Assembly (NCBI RefSeq): GCF_013408305.1
Contig: NZ_JACBZS010000001.1
Coordinates: 2,790,001 to 2,854,000, forward strand
Direction of reading: 5' to 3'
DNA from: Naumannella cuiyingiana
Lineage (GTDB): Bacteria > Actinomycetota > Actinomycetes > Propionibacteriales > Propionibacteriaceae
DNA: 64,000 nt
A model generated the notes under the pieces. It saw only the letters and a program-made list of their open reading frames with translations, was not told where the DNA came from and made no database searches. Shown here piece by piece: positions 12,318 through 20,661 of the stretch. Position numbers and translations under genes: made by a program. Position 1 is the stretch's first letter. Every line of letters begins with the position of its first letter.

Positions 12318-13403
12318 ATGCAGCAGGTGAACGGAGTCGTGGCGCGGGCCAAGGGCGAACCGGTCCGCATCGAGAAGATCAACATCCCCGATCCCGGGCC
12401 CGGTGAGGCGGTCGTTGCGATCCAGGCCTGCGGGGTGTGTCACACCGATCTGCACTATCGCGAGGGCGGCATCAACGACGAGTTCCCGTTCCTGCTGGGT
12501 CACGAGGCGGCGGGGGTCGTCGAATCGGTCGGCGAGGGCGTCGAGGAGGTCGCCCCCGGCGATTTCGTCGTCCTCAACTGGCGTGCCGTCTGCGGCAGGT
12601 GCCGGGCATGCCGACGCGGCGAACCCTGGTACTGCTTCGACACCCACAATGCGTTGCAGAAGATGACCTTGACCGACGGGACCGAACTCAGCCCGGCGCT
12701 GGGTATCGGCGCCTTCGCGGACAAGACCCTGGTCGCGGCGGGGCAGTGCACCAAGGTCGATCCGAGCGCGCGTCCGGCGGCCGTCGGACTGCTCGGCTGC
12801 GGCGTGATGGCCGGGCTCGGAGCGGCGATCAACACCGGCAACGTCGGTCGTGGCAAGAGCGTGGCGGTGATCGGCGTCGGCGGCGTCGGGATGGCCGCCG
12901 TAGTCGGATCGCGGTTGGCCGGCGCGGGCCGGATCATTGCCGTGGACGTCGATGACCGGAAGCTGGAGTGGGCGAAGAATCTCGGTGCGACCGATGTGAT
13001 CAACTCGTCGCGGGCCGATCCCGTGGAGGGAATCCAGGCGCTCACCGACGGGTTTGGTGCCGATGTGGTGATCGACGCGGTCGGCCGGCCGGAGACCTGG
13101 CGACAGGCGTTCTATGCGCGTGATCTTGCCGGGACGGTGGTGCTGGTCGGCGTACCCACGCCGGAGATGAAGGTGCCCGACCTGCCCTTGATCGATTTCT
13201 TCGGCCGCGGCGGGTCGCTGAAGTCGAGCTGGTACGGCGACTGCCTGCCCGAGCGCGACTTCCCGATGCTGGTCGATCTGTACCAGCAGGGTCGCCTCGA
13301 CCTGGACGCGTTCGTCACCGAGGAGATCGGGTTGGACCAGGTCGAGCAGGCGTTCGCCCGGATGCACGACGGCGACGTGCTACGTTCGGTGGTGGTCTGG
13401 TGA
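12318..13403 (+). CDS. mscR: S-(hydroxymethyl)mycothiol dehydrogenase
   Basis: 361-residue zinc-dependent medium-chain dehydrogenase. Catalytic zinc residues are in CGVCHTD and GHEAAG; the structural-zinc cluster is [15 protein letters not shown]; the NAD-binding turn is [10 protein letters not shown]. The overall form, including the W in LNWRAVCG and the [15 protein letters not shown] segment, is that of the mycothiol-dependent formaldehyde dehydrogenase, which oxidises S-hydroxymethylmycothiol to S-formylmycothiol. Its stop overlaps the GTG of a metallo-beta-lactamase-fold gene, the usual partner. Confidence 0.9.
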   Translation: MQQVNGVVARAKGEPVRIEKINIPDPGPGEAVVAIQACGVCHTDLHYREGGINDEFPFLLGHEAAGVVESVGEGVEEVAPGDFVVLNWRAVCGRCRACRRGEPWYCFDTHNALQKMTLTDGTELSPALGIGAFADKTLVAAGQCTKVDPSARPAAVGLLGCGVMAGLGAAINTGNVGRGKSVAVIGVGGVGMAAVVGSRLAGAGRIIAVDVDDRKLEWAKNLGATDVINSSRADPVEGIQALTDGFGADVVIDAVGRPETWRQAFYARDLAGTVVLVGVPTPEMKVPDLPLIDFFGRGGSLKSSWYGDCLPERDFPMLVDLYQQGRLDLDAFVTEEIGLDQVEQAFARMHDGDVLRSVVVW

Positions 13404-14008
13404 GTGTGCGCGTTGATCATGGCGTCACGTCGGGCACGTTCAGCCTGGACGGGCAGACCTTCGAGGTGGACAACAACGTCTGGGTGATCGGCGACGATGC
13501 GGAGTGTGTCGTGCTCGATGCGCCGCACGACCCGGACGCGATCATGGAACTCGTCGGGGACCGCAAGCTGCGTGCGATCGTCTGCACGCACGCGCATGAT
13601 GATCATGTTCGGTACGCGCCGGAGCTGCGTCGGCGTACCGGTGCGCCGATCCACCTGCATCCCGAGGACCGTCCGCTGTGGGAGCTGACCCATCCCGACG
13701 ATTCCTGGGATGCAGACCTTGCCGACGGGCAGGAGATCGGGATCGGCGGGACGAACCTGCGGGTGATCCACACCCCGGGGCACGCGCCGGGCGCGGTCTG
13801 TCTGCTGCTGGCCGACACCGGCGAACTGTTCTCGGGCGACACCCTCTTCTCCGGCGGCCCGGGTGCGACCGGCCGCTCCTTCAGCGACGAGAACCTGATC
13901 GTGGAATCGATCAGGACGCGCCTGTTCGAATTGCCGGACGAGACGGTCGTGCACACCGGCCACGGACCCGACACCACGATCGGCGCCGAGCGCGCGAACG
14001 TCGGCTGA
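13400..14008 (+). CDS. MBL-fold hydrolase, probable S-formylmycothiol hydrolase
   Basis: 202 residues with a full metallo-beta-lactamase site: THAHDDH (HxHxDH), [15 protein letters not shown] and a final HTGHG. It begins at a GTG overlapping the mscR stop (GTGA), so it is coupled to the dehydrogenase. The pairing suggests it hydrolyses S-formylmycothiol to formate and mycothiol, completing formaldehyde detoxification; this is inferred from context. Its stop faces the stop of the prepilin peptidase gene 4 bp away. Confidence 0.83.
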   Translation: MSVRVDHGVTSGTFSLDGQTFEVDNNVWVIGDDAECVVLDAPHDPDAIMELVGDRKLRAIVCTHAHDDHVRYAPELRRRTGAPIHLHPEDRPLWELTHPDDSWDADLADGQEIGIGGTNLRVIHTPGHAPGAVCLLLADTGELFSGDTLFSGGPGATGRSFSDENLIVESIRTRLFELPDETVVHTGHGPDTTIGAERANVG

Positions 14009-14012
14009 AATT

Positions 14013-14681
14013 TCAGGACGCGGTCAGCGGAATCGCGAGCAACGCACCCAGCCACAGGGCCGGGCCGTAGGGAAAGGCGCCCCGGCGCCCGGTCAGGCGC
14101 GCGAGGAGTCCCCAGGCGACGCCGATCAGCGAGCCGAGCAGCAGCCCCCAGAGGACGGCGCCGACGCCCAGGGTGCCGGTGACGACGCCGAGGACGGGGG
14201 CGAGCCGCACATCGCCGAAGCCGAGCGCGCCGCGCCCGACCCACCAGAACGCCAACACGAAGGCGCCCACCGCCGCCCCCGCGACGATCATCCGGAATGC
14301 GACCTCCCAACCCGCCAGCGCACCCGTGACCGGCACGGCCGCCGCCGTCGCCGCCCACAGCGGCCGGGTCAGCGCGAGCGGCAGCCAGGTCGTGCGGGCA
14401 TCGATCGCGATCAGCACCAGGCCGAGCGTGGCGAACACCAGCCAGGCCGGCCACAGCGGCCAGGGCAGGAACCAGCCGATCAGACCGCCGGCGATCGCGC
14501 CGGCGGTGCCGCAGCCCAGGATCATCGGCGCGTCGGCCAGCTCGGCGTACGGCCGCTTGCCGTCGGGCTCGGCCGGCTCGGGCAGCAGCGCCGGCAACAC
14601 CCGAGCGGCCGCGGCACAGACCGCCGCCGTCGCCGCGGCCAGCCCCAGCGCGGTGGGCAGGCTCGCGGCATCTCCGAACAT
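14013..14681 (-). CDS. Prepilin peptidase (A24), catalytic domain only
   Basis: 222 residues with six or seven hydrophobic helices. The two aspartates of the type IV prepilin peptidase family are present: DARTTWLPLALT and GFGDVRLAPVLG (GxGD). The N-terminal cysteine-rich methylase domain of full-length PilD is absent, as in archaeal-type and many actinobacterial forms. It would process leader peptides of pilins or competence-like pseudopilins, but no such gene is in the window. A TAGGCT hexamer 7 bp before the ATG indicates a leaderless start, which supports this ATG over longer frames. Confidence 0.85.
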   Translation of the reverse strand: MFGDAASLPTALGLAAATAAVCAAAARVLPALLPEPAEPDGKRPYAELADAPMILGCGTAGAIAGGLIGWFLPWPLWPAWLVFATLGLVLIAIDARTTWLPLALTRPLWAATAAAVPVTGALAGWEVAFRMIVAGAAVGAFVLAFWWVGRGALGFGDVRLAPVLGVVTGTLGVGAVLWGLLLGSLIGVAWGLLARLTGRRGAFPYGPALWLGALLAIPLTAS

Positions 14682-14688
14682 GCCGGGC

Positions 14689-14694
14689 AGCCTA
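14689..14694 (-). promoter_or_regulatory. -10 hexamer of the prepilin peptidase gene
   Basis: TAGGCT on the minus strand, 7 bp before the ATG at 14681. It overlaps the 3' end of the upstream gene. Confidence 0.5.
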
Positions 14695-15201
14695 GGCCGC
14701 GGCTTCCGCCGGGCTGGGTTCCCACGGGTCGGCGGGCCCGGCCCAGTCCATGCCCGCCGCGTGACAGGCGGCCTGCAACAGCAGCACGCTGCGCGCGGAG
14801 ACCCAGCCGGGCGGGCCGACCAGCCACAGCGCTGCCTCGTCCCGGGTGGCCCGCGCGAGAAGTGCGATCTCCGCCGCGGACTGGCCGCGCCCGGCCAGGC
14901 GCGACGCCAGATCGTGCGCCGCCCAGGCATCGCCGGACCGGGCTGTCAGCCCGTTGAGCTGCGCGGCGCGGACGCGCAGCAACCGTTCGGCGACCCGCGC
15001 GGGAATCCGCCGCACGACGCGACCCCGGCGGCCGAACAAGAGTGACCGCACGCATCGCGTCGGCACATCGGCATATAGGGCGACCGCCCGCCAGGGCAAC
15101 CCGGTGGTCCCGACCAGATCGGCGAGATGCGACCGGAACGGCGCAGCCGACACCCACTCATGCGTCCCCCGACACTCGGTGTCGCTGCGCTGTCCTGACA
15201 T
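14692..15201 (-). CDS. Hypothetical protein with helix-turn-helix-like core
   Basis: 169 residues, not firmly recognised. The middle (LADLVGTTGLPWRAVALYADVPTRCVRSLLFG) has the spacing of an XRE-type helix-turn-helix, followed by a basic helix (RRIPARVAERLLRVRAAQLNG). A second, shorter helix-turn-helix-like stretch lies near SAAEIALLARATRDEAALWL. A GAGGAGG Shine-Dalgarno sequence 4-5 bp before the ATG fixes the start; the frame stays open to 15495 but that part is low-complexity proline-rich sequence. Upstream are three direct repeats and the 82-bp repeat array. Confidence 0.55.
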   Translation of the reverse strand: MSGQRSDTECRGTHEWVSAAPFRSHLADLVGTTGLPWRAVALYADVPTRCVRSLLFGRRGRVVRRIPARVAERLLRVRAAQLNGLTARSGDAWAAHDLASRLAGRGQSAAEIALLARATRDEAALWLVGPPGWVSARSVLLLQAACHAAGMDWAGPADPWEPSPAEAAA

Positions 15202-15310
15202 CTCGCCTCCTCGATCCCGGTGCCACCCGGCGGGCGGCCGCGGGAACAGTTCAGCGGGGAATCCGGGCGTACCGGCGTTCGGGAGGCACTCGGGAGACAC
15301 CTGACCGCAT

Positions 15311-15364
15311 TCGGACAACACCGGGCCCGTGTCGGACAACACCTGAGTGGGTTCGGACAACACC
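15311..15364. repeat. Three 12-bp direct repeats at 21-bp spacing
   Basis: TCGGACAACACC occurs at 15311, 15332 and 15353, exactly 21 bp (two helical turns) apart. The group lies 110-160 bp upstream of the helix-turn-helix-like gene, a good position for an operator. Confidence 0.6.
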
Positions 15365-15473
15365 TCGGGCCGGGGTCCGGGGTCGAGGTCCGGTATCCGG
15401 GGTCGGGGTGGGAGGTCGGGCGGGGCCGGGCAGGTCGGGACCGGAAAGGTCGGGCGGAAGGGACGCGACGCCG

Positions 15474-15862
15474 CATCCGCGGGCTGAGTCGGCATCCGCG
15501 GGCGTTGCTCGGTTCGCGGGTGCCGGTTGGGTTCGCGGATGGGGGTGTCTGGTCGTATCCGCGGGCTGAATCGGCATCCGCGGGGTGAATCGGCAGATGC
15601 TGGCTAGGCCGGCAGACGCGGGCGTTACTGGGTTCGCGGGTGCCGGTTGGGTTCGCGGATGGGGGTGTCTGGTCGTATCCGCGGGCTGAGTCGGCATCCG
15701 CGGGCGTTACTCGGTTCGCGGGTGCCGATTGGGTTCGCGGATGGGGGAGCCCGGTCGAATCCGCGGGCTGAGTCGGCAGGCGCGGGCGTTACTCGGTTCG
15801 CGGGTGCCGGTTGAGTTCGCGGATGGGGGTGCCCGGTCGCATTCGCGGGGTGAATCGGCAGG
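15474..15862. repeat. 82-bp higher-order repeat array, locus 1
   Basis: An array built from words of 18-19 bp and one of about 26 bp. Each word starts CGG and ends in TTCG, TCCG or similar, and four words make an 82-bp unit. The word CGGGCGTTACTCGGTTCG (with small changes) begins at 15499, 15619, 15701 and 15783, giving intervals of 120, 82 and 82. No supported gene lies inside; the frames that stay open on the minus strand lack a ribosome site. It fills the space between two minus-strand genes next to a strong terminator hairpin. A related array lies at 57889-58148. Confidence 0.85.
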
Positions 15863-15889
15863 GGGCCACCGAAGACGCCAGAAGACGCG

Positions 15890-15922
15890 AGTGGCGGGCC
15901 CCCGCAACGGGGACCCGCCACT
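15890..15922 (-). terminator. Terminator hairpin of the sunset-domain gene
   Basis: AGTGGCGGG (15890-15898) pairs with CCCGCCACT (15914-15922), with an inner CCCCG/CGGGG stem. It lies 27 bp beyond the stop of the minus-strand gene ending at 15950. Confidence 0.75.
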
Positions 15923-15949
15923 GGCGGTGTGCGGCGTCGGGGCCGCGGG

Positions 15950-16675
15950 TCAGCGCTGGGCGCGGGTGAAACCTGCCCGCTGCGCCGCGTCCTCGTCGGT
16001 GAACCAGACGTCGGCGATGGTGCGCTCGTAGCCGCCGGAGTCCGGCGTGTGGTACTTCATCGACCGAGCGTTGCCCTTGATCGTGTGGCCGACCGGCGGC
16101 TCGTCGCCCACGTAGCTGCCGGGGCCATAGGTGCTCGCGGCATCCGGGCCGGCCGACCCGGCCGCCGGCGCATCCTGACCGGCGGCCTCCGGCACATCGA
16201 CCGGCTCGGAGAAGCTCTGGCTGGTGCTGTCGTCCTTCACCGAGAAGTCATCGCTGGGATTCCACGACGTGTTGCCGTAGGTCTCCCACTCGTCCTTGTC
16301 GCCGGCCAGCTTCTTCCAGGCCAGGTAACCCAGGCCGGCCGTGAGCAGCACCAGCAGCAAAGGCAGGAAGACCTTGCGCTTGCGCTTGGGCTCGGGCAGC
16401 GACAGCTCGCCACGCAGGGCGGCCGCGGCGGCCTGGCTGCGCTTGCGGGCCTCCTCGGCGGCCGGGTGCTCCGACGCGTCCTTCAGCACCTCGTTCAACC
16501 GAGGCAGGATGTCCTTGTCCAGTCGCTCGCGCGCGGAGCCGATCGCCTCATCGATCTTGGGGGCAATCTGGTCGCGGGCCTGCTCGACGTACGGGCCGAT
16601 CTTGTTCAGCGCGTCCTCGCCAGCCTTGGCGGCCGTGTGAGTGATCTCTGCGGCGGCGTTCTTTCGCTTGCTCAT
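15950..16675 (-). CDS. Membrane-anchored sunset-domain protein
   Basis: 241 residues. The first 95 are a charged amphipathic helical stretch (EQARDQIAPKIDEAIGSARERLDKD). A KRKRK basic patch precedes one membrane helix (VFLPLLLVLLTAGLGYLAW, about residues 101-120). After an acidic linker the C-terminus is GHTIKGNARSMKYHTPDSGGYERTIADVWF..AAQRAGF, the small sunset domain found at the C-termini of several actinobacterial proteins. Its role is unknown. The protein probably faces the outside after the helix. The upstream neighbour ppiA is divergent. Confidence 0.7.
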   Translation of the reverse strand: MSKRKNAAAEITHTAAKAGEDALNKIGPYVEQARDQIAPKIDEAIGSARERLDKDILPRLNEVLKDASEHPAAEEARKRSQAAAAALRGELSLPEPKRKRKVFLPLLLVLLTAGLGYLAWKKLAGDKDEWETYGNTSWNPSDDFSVKDDSTSQSFSEPVDVPEAAGQDAPAAGSAGPDAASTYGPGSYVGDEPPVGHTIKGNARSMKYHTPDSGGYERTIADVWFTDEDAAQRAGFTRAQR

Positions 16676-16849
16676 CGCTTCCTCCGATGGGGTTCGTCGG
16701 CCCCGGTCGGGGCGGACCCGGTCACGTTACCGCGTCCGCCGGGCACCGCAGCGGCCCACCCGGGCGCTCGTGCCAAGATGGACGGGTGCCGCACCGGGGG
16801 CCAGCCGGCCCCGACCGGTCGGCGAGCAATCGACCCGAAAGGCCCACAC

Positions 16850-17365
16850 GTGTCCACTGCCACGCTGCACACCAACCACGGCGACATCGTCATCGAGCTG
16901 TTCGACAACCAGGCCCCGAAGACGGTGCAGAACTTCGTCGGGCTGGCCACCGGGACCAAGGAGTTCGAGCACCCGGAGACCGGGGTGCTGACCACCGACA
17001 ACTACTACGACGGCACCACCTTCCACCGGATCATCGACGGGTTCATGATCCAGGGTGGCGATCCGCTCGGCACCGGCACCGGCGGCCCGGGCTATGAGTT
17101 CGACGACGAGTTCCACCCCGACCTCGCCTTCGACCGCCCCTACCTGCTGGCGATGGCCAACCGCGGACCCGGCACCAACGGATCGCAGTTCTTCATCACG
17201 GTCGGCCCGACGCCGCACCTGAACCGCAGGCACACCATCTTCGGCGAGGTGACCGATCCGGCCTCCCGCGAGGTCGTGGACAAGATCGCCAAGGTGCCCA
17301 CCGGCCGCAACGACCGGCCGAACGATCCCGTGGTGATCGAGTCCGTCGAGATCGACCAGGGCTGA
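16850..17365 (+). CDS. ppiA: Peptidyl-prolyl cis-trans isomerase, cyclophilin type
   Basis: 171 residues of a cytoplasmic cyclophilin. Key motifs are present: FHRIIDGFMIQGGDP (catalytic Arg and Gln), LAMANRGPGTNGSQFFI and HLNRRHTIFGEV. It isomerises X-Pro bonds during protein folding. There is no signal peptide. The GTG at 16850 has AAAGG about 8 bp upstream; a much longer open frame reaching 15929 is only the unstopped upstream region. A rhomboid gene follows 3 bp downstream, the ppiA-rhomboid order seen in other actinobacteria. Confidence 0.93.
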   Translation: MSTATLHTNHGDIVIELFDNQAPKTVQNFVGLATGTKEFEHPETGVLTTDNYYDGTTFHRIIDGFMIQGGDPLGTGTGGPGYEFDDEFHPDLAFDRPYLLAMANRGPGTNGSQFFITVGPTPHLNRRHTIFGEVTDPASREVVDKIAKVPTGRNDRPNDPVVIESVEIDQG

Positions 17366-17368
17366 CCT

Positions 17369-18292
17369 TTGTCCGATCACCCCAGCGGCCCGCGTCCGGT
17401 GCCCGATCCCGATCGGGGCCCGTCGGACGATGCCCGGTTCCAACCCTGCTACCGGCACCGGGACCGGCGTACCGGAATCACCTGCCAGCGGTGCAACAAG
17501 CCGATCTGCGGTGAGTGCATGGCGCCGGCGTCGGTGGGCTTCCAGTGCCCGGAATGCGTCGGCGCCGCCAACGAGGGGGTACGCCGGCCGCGTGGCGCCG
17601 CCGCCCGCGGCAACCAGCCGCAGATGGCGCTCCCGGGAGGCTTCGGCCTGCGGCTCGGCTTCGGCGCACCGGTCGTGCTCGCGGCGGTCGTCGCCCTGTT
17701 CGGTATTGCCGACCTGATCACGGGCGGCATGTTCACCATGCTGATGGCCTGGATCAGCCAGGCCGCGGCAGCCGGCGAGGTCTGGCGGGCCATCACCTGG
17801 ACGCTGGTTCCCGGCGGGTTGTTCGCGATGATCATCAACGTGCTGATGATCTTGTTGATCGGGAACGCGATCGAGGCGATGGTCGGCAGCGCGCGCACGA
17901 TCGCGGTATGGGTGATCGCCGGACTGGGCGGCGTCGCGGCGCTCGCCCTGTTCGGCGGCCCGGACGCGGCGGCGTACGGAGCGAGCGCGGCGATCTTCGG
18001 GCTGCTCGGCGCGAATGCGGTGCTGAAGTTCCGCCAGGGCATGGATGTGCGGCCCGACCTGATCCTGTTCGCATTGCTGATCGTGATGAACGTGGTGCTC
18101 GGCGGCGTCGGCGGCTCGCTGCTCGGCGTGGTCAGCCTGCTGGGCGGCATCCTCGGCGGCGCCCTGGCCGGCGCGCTGATCGGCTGGGCGCCCGGCAATG
18201 CCGCGGCACGCGGCCGCAACCAGTGGTTGCTGCTCGGTGGCGGCGCGGTCGCGCTGGCCGGACTGACGGCGGTCGGGTTGGCGCTGGCCTGA
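17369..18292 (+). CDS. Rhomboid-family protein, probably inactive
   Basis: 307 residues from a TTG start. An N-terminal B-box-like zinc motif (CYRHRDRRTGITCQRCNKPICGEC) precedes six or seven membrane helices. The rhomboid Ser site is kept (YGASAAIFG, Ser near residue 206). The helix that should carry the catalytic His reads SLLGGILGGALAG, with Leu near residue 257 where active enzymes have His, and the FxHxxxxH part of the second helix is also lost (LVPGGLFAM). I infer a pseudoprotease that binds membrane partners without cutting. Coupled to ppiA. Confidence 0.85.
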   Translation: MSDHPSGPRPVPDPDRGPSDDARFQPCYRHRDRRTGITCQRCNKPICGECMAPASVGFQCPECVGAANEGVRRPRGAAARGNQPQMALPGGFGLRLGFGAPVVLAAVVALFGIADLITGGMFTMLMAWISQAAAAGEVWRAITWTLVPGGLFAMIINVLMILLIGNAIEAMVGSARTIAVWVIAGLGGVAALALFGGPDAAAYGASAAIFGLLGANAVLKFRQGMDVRPDLILFALLIVMNVVLGGVGGSLLGVVSLLGGILGGALAGALIGWAPGNAAARGRNQWLLLGGGAVALAGLTAVGLALA

Positions 18293-18308
18293 TCGCCGGC
18301 GCCAGCCC

Positions 18309-18443
18309 TCAGCCGGGCTGCAGCGTAACCGGCTCCATCGGCTGGTCCAGGCTGAGCCAGTACAGGCCACCGGCAACCGCCAGGAAGATCAACACCGCGA
18401 CGACGGCCAGCGCCGCCAGCACCGGGGTGGGTACGCGCGGCAC
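18309..18443 (-). CDS. Small single-pass membrane protein (44 aa)
   Basis: A short reading frame below the usual length cut-off: VPRVPTPV, a hydrophobic stretch of about 24 residues (LAALAVVAVLIFLAVAGG), then LYWLSLDQPMEPVTLQPG. The GTG start is 2 bp after the Lrp-domain stop, so translation is probably coupled. One membrane helix with a short tail is predicted. No function can be assigned; conservation next to the same Lrp gene in relatives would confirm it. Confidence 0.5.
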   Translation of the reverse strand: MPRVPTPVLAALAVVAVLIFLAVAGGLYWLSLDQPMEPVTLQPG

Positions 18444-18445
18444 GA

Positions 18446-18721
18446 TCAGTCGCCCAGCGAGAAGGCGGCTTCCAGGTCGTGGCTGGAATAGGTCCGGAAG
18501 GCGATGTGGGTCTCGGTTCGCACGACGCCGTCGATCTTGTTCAGCCGATCCGCGACGACCGCGGCGATGTCGTCGTGGTTGCGGACCCGGACCAGCACGA
18601 TCAGGTCGATCCCGCCGGTCACCGAGTAGACCTCGGTGACCCCGTCGAGGCCGGCGATCTGCTCGGCGACCTCGGGAATCCGGGCGACATCGGCGTGCAC
18701 GAAGACGATCGCGGTGACCAT
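18446..18721 (-). CDS. Stand-alone Lrp/AsnC ligand-binding (RAM) domain
   Basis: 91 residues that form only the C-terminal effector domain of Lrp/AsnC regulators (MVTAIVFVHADVARIPEVAEQIAGLDGVTEVYSVTGGIDLIVLVRVRN). The DNA-binding helix-turn-helix is absent. Such proteins bind amino acids as oligomers and may sequester ligands or partner full-length Lrp proteins. It starts 4 bp after the stop of the nuclease gene and precedes the 44-residue membrane protein, so all three form one operon. Confidence 0.82.
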   Translation of the reverse strand: MVTAIVFVHADVARIPEVAEQIAGLDGVTEVYSVTGGIDLIVLVRVRNHDDIAAVVADRLNKIDGVVRTETHIAFRTYSSHDLEAAFSLGD

Positions 18722-18725
18722 GCCG

Positions 18726-20450
18726 TCACCCTAGAGCACCGAGCAGCACGGCCGGTCGCTCCGCGCGCGAGATGCCCGCATGTACCGGCCAGGTCCAGTC
18801 GCCGGTGATCTCGATCAACCGCACCCCGGGCCGCTCCAGCCAGCCCGCCAGCAGCTCGGCCTCGGCGATGCTGCCCGCCGGCAGCGGCGGGGTGGTCGGC
18901 TCGGGCACGGTGGCCGCGCCGGCGACCAGCTCGTCGGCCAGGGTCAGCGGGTTCTCCGCCCGATCGGTACGCCCGGCCGCGGCGAGGCGGCCGTGGCGGA
19001 TCACGTGGATGTCCCAGCCCGCCCGCGCCGGCGCCGCGGCGACCATCTGCGGACAGCGGGCCAGCGCCGCGATCCGATGCATCCGCACACTCGCCCGGCG
19101 CAGGGCGTCGAGCCGGTCGCGCAGCGCCGCGGCCTCCTCGAACCGCCGCTGGGCGATCAGCCGCTCCAGTCGCCGCGCGACGGAGCCCAGGGGAGCCCGG
19201 ATGTCGGCCCGCCAGGCGATCCGGACGCCATCGACGATCGCCGCGTACCCCGCGACATCGATACTGCGATCGCACGGCGCCGCGCACCTGCCGAGCTCGG
19301 CGAGCGCGCACGCCGAACTCGGTCGACGCGGAGACAGGCGCGCCGTGCACTGGCGGATGGGGAAGGCGTCATGCAGTGCGGCGGCAGCCGCCTGGGCGGC
19401 CTGCCGGTTCGGGAAAGGGCCGAGATAGTCGCAGCCGTCGCCGCGCACGGCCTTGGTCACCGAGAGCCGGGGGAATGCCTCGCGGGTCAGTTTCAACCAT
19501 GCCTCGCGCTCGGGGAACCGCGACTTGCGGTTGTAGCGCGGCCGGTGGGCGAGGATCAGCCGCAGTTCGGTCACCTCGGCCTCCAGACCCGTCGCGCACG
19601 GGGTGGCCCGGACCGCCGTGGCGAGCCGCACCATCTCCTCCATCCGGCGGCGCTTCTCGGCCGCGGTGAAGTAGCTGCGGACCCGGCGGCGAACGTTGAC
19701 GGAGGTACCGACATAGAGGATCTCGACCCCGTCCGGGCCGGCGCGGCCCGGTCCCGTCCGGTCGGAGACGAAGGCATAGGTGCCCGGGCCCTCGGGCAGG
19801 CCGTCGGCGAGCACCCGCTTGCGGCGGCGCTGCGGGGAGACCTTGCGGGAGAACTCGACGAGGTCCTCGACCGTCCCGACGCCGAGATTGCCGACCCGCT
19901 CGAACAGCCCGTGCAACACGTCGACCGTGGCCCGGGCATCGGTCAGCGCCCGGTGGTCGGGCGTCGTCGGCGAGCCGAAGTGCCGGGCCAGCGTGCCGAG
20001 CCGGCAGTTGCGTACCTCCTCGCGGAGCAGGATGGTGCGCGCCAGGGCGGCGGTGTCGAGCACCGTCCAGCCGGGCCAGGGATAACCGAGCTCGGCGCAC
20101 GCGCGGCGCAGGAACCCCGTGTCGAAGGGGGCGTTGTGCGCCACCAGCACCGTCCCGGCGGCGAACTCCAGGAAGGCCGGAAGGGCCTGCGCCAGCGACG
20201 GCGCGCCCGCGGTCATCTCGTTGGTGATGCCGGTCAGCACCGTCACCGATGCCGGGATCGCGCCGACCGGCCGGACCAGCGTCTGGAACTCGCCCAGCCG
20301 CTCGCCGGCCCGGACCTTCACCGCGCCGAACTCGGTGATCGAGGCGCCCGGGCCGGAGCCGGTGGTCTCCAGGTCGACGACACAGAACGTCGCGGCCGAC
20401 AGCGGGGTGCCGAGGTCGTCGAAGCTGGGCTGGGCCCGGGGGGCGGTCAT
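18726..20450 (-). CDS. DEDDh exonuclease fused to UvrC-like GIY-YIG nuclease
   Basis: 574 residues with two nuclease parts. Residues about 15-190 are a DnaQ-like DEDDh exonuclease (VVDLETTG, HNAPFDTGFL, HRALTDARA). Residues about 215-310 are a UvrC-type GIY-YIG domain (PGTYAFVSD, ILYVGTSVNVRRRVRSYF, catalytic Glu in GLEAEVTE), followed by a UvrB-binding-like region. It lacks the UvrC RNase H-like half. The fusion is known in actinobacteria and is thought to act in DNA repair; its exact substrate is unsettled. The ATG at 20450 has a TAGCGT 8 bp upstream; the open frame to 20624 is not supported. Confidence 0.88.
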   Translation of the reverse strand: MTAPRAQPSFDDLGTPLSAATFCVVDLETTGSGPGASITEFGAVKVRAGERLGEFQTLVRPVGAIPASVTVLTGITNEMTAGAPSLAQALPAFLEFAAGTVLVAHNAPFDTGFLRRACAELGYPWPGWTVLDTAALARTILLREEVRNCRLGTLARHFGSPTTPDHRALTDARATVDVLHGLFERVGNLGVGTVEDLVEFSRKVSPQRRRKRVLADGLPEGPGTYAFVSDRTGPGRAGPDGVEILYVGTSVNVRRRVRSYFTAAEKRRRMEEMVRLATAVRATPCATGLEAEVTELRLILAHRPRYNRKSRFPEREAWLKLTREAFPRLSVTKAVRGDGCDYLGPFPNRQAAQAAAAALHDAFPIRQCTARLSPRRPSSACALAELGRCAAPCDRSIDVAGYAAIVDGVRIAWRADIRAPLGSVARRLERLIAQRRFEEAAALRDRLDALRRASVRMHRIAALARCPQMVAAAPARAGWDIHVIRHGRLAAAGRTDRAENPLTLADELVAGAATVPEPTTPPLPAGSIAEAELLAGWLERPGVRLIEITGDWTWPVHAGISRAERPAVLLGALG

Positions 20451-20458
20451 GGCGGCGG

Positions 20459-20464
20459 ACGCTA
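20459..20464 (-). promoter_or_regulatory. -10 hexamer of the nuclease-Lrp operon
   Basis: TAGCGT on the minus strand, 8 bp before the ATG at 20450. The rest of the 234-bp divergent spacer to 20684 holds no gene. Confidence 0.4.
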
Positions 20465-20641
20465 CGCGCGCCCACCGACAACGGGCCGATAGCGCGCCCC
20501 TGAGGAAAAAATGAAGAAAACCTGAGGGAAACCGCGGCCAAGGTTTGCCGGAGGGCGGGCGTACCCCTATTGTTGCTGCCGTGTCGCGCGGCAGTTGCGG
20601 GCTTCCCCACCGGACCCGGCGCACAGGCTGAGATCACGTCG

Positions 20642-20661
20642 GCCGGTTCTCAGGAACCGGC
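20642..20661 (+). other. Leader hairpin before the NlpC/P60 gene
   Basis: An 8-bp stem (GCCGGTTC with GAACCGGC) around a TCAG loop, 10 bp before the ribosome binding site AGGAAGG. It could influence translation or be coincidental in GC-rich DNA. Confidence 0.35.

Noticed and set aside
15251-15697. Open frame of 148 residues on the minus strand through the 82-bp array, with repeated REPNRHPRT-like peptides
   Set aside because: The frame is open only because the GC-rich repeat lacks stops; other frames are open too, and there is no ribosome site or recognised domain.
15474-15862. CRISPR array
   Set aside because: Units are contiguous and similar along their whole length, with no unique spacers and no cas genes in the window.
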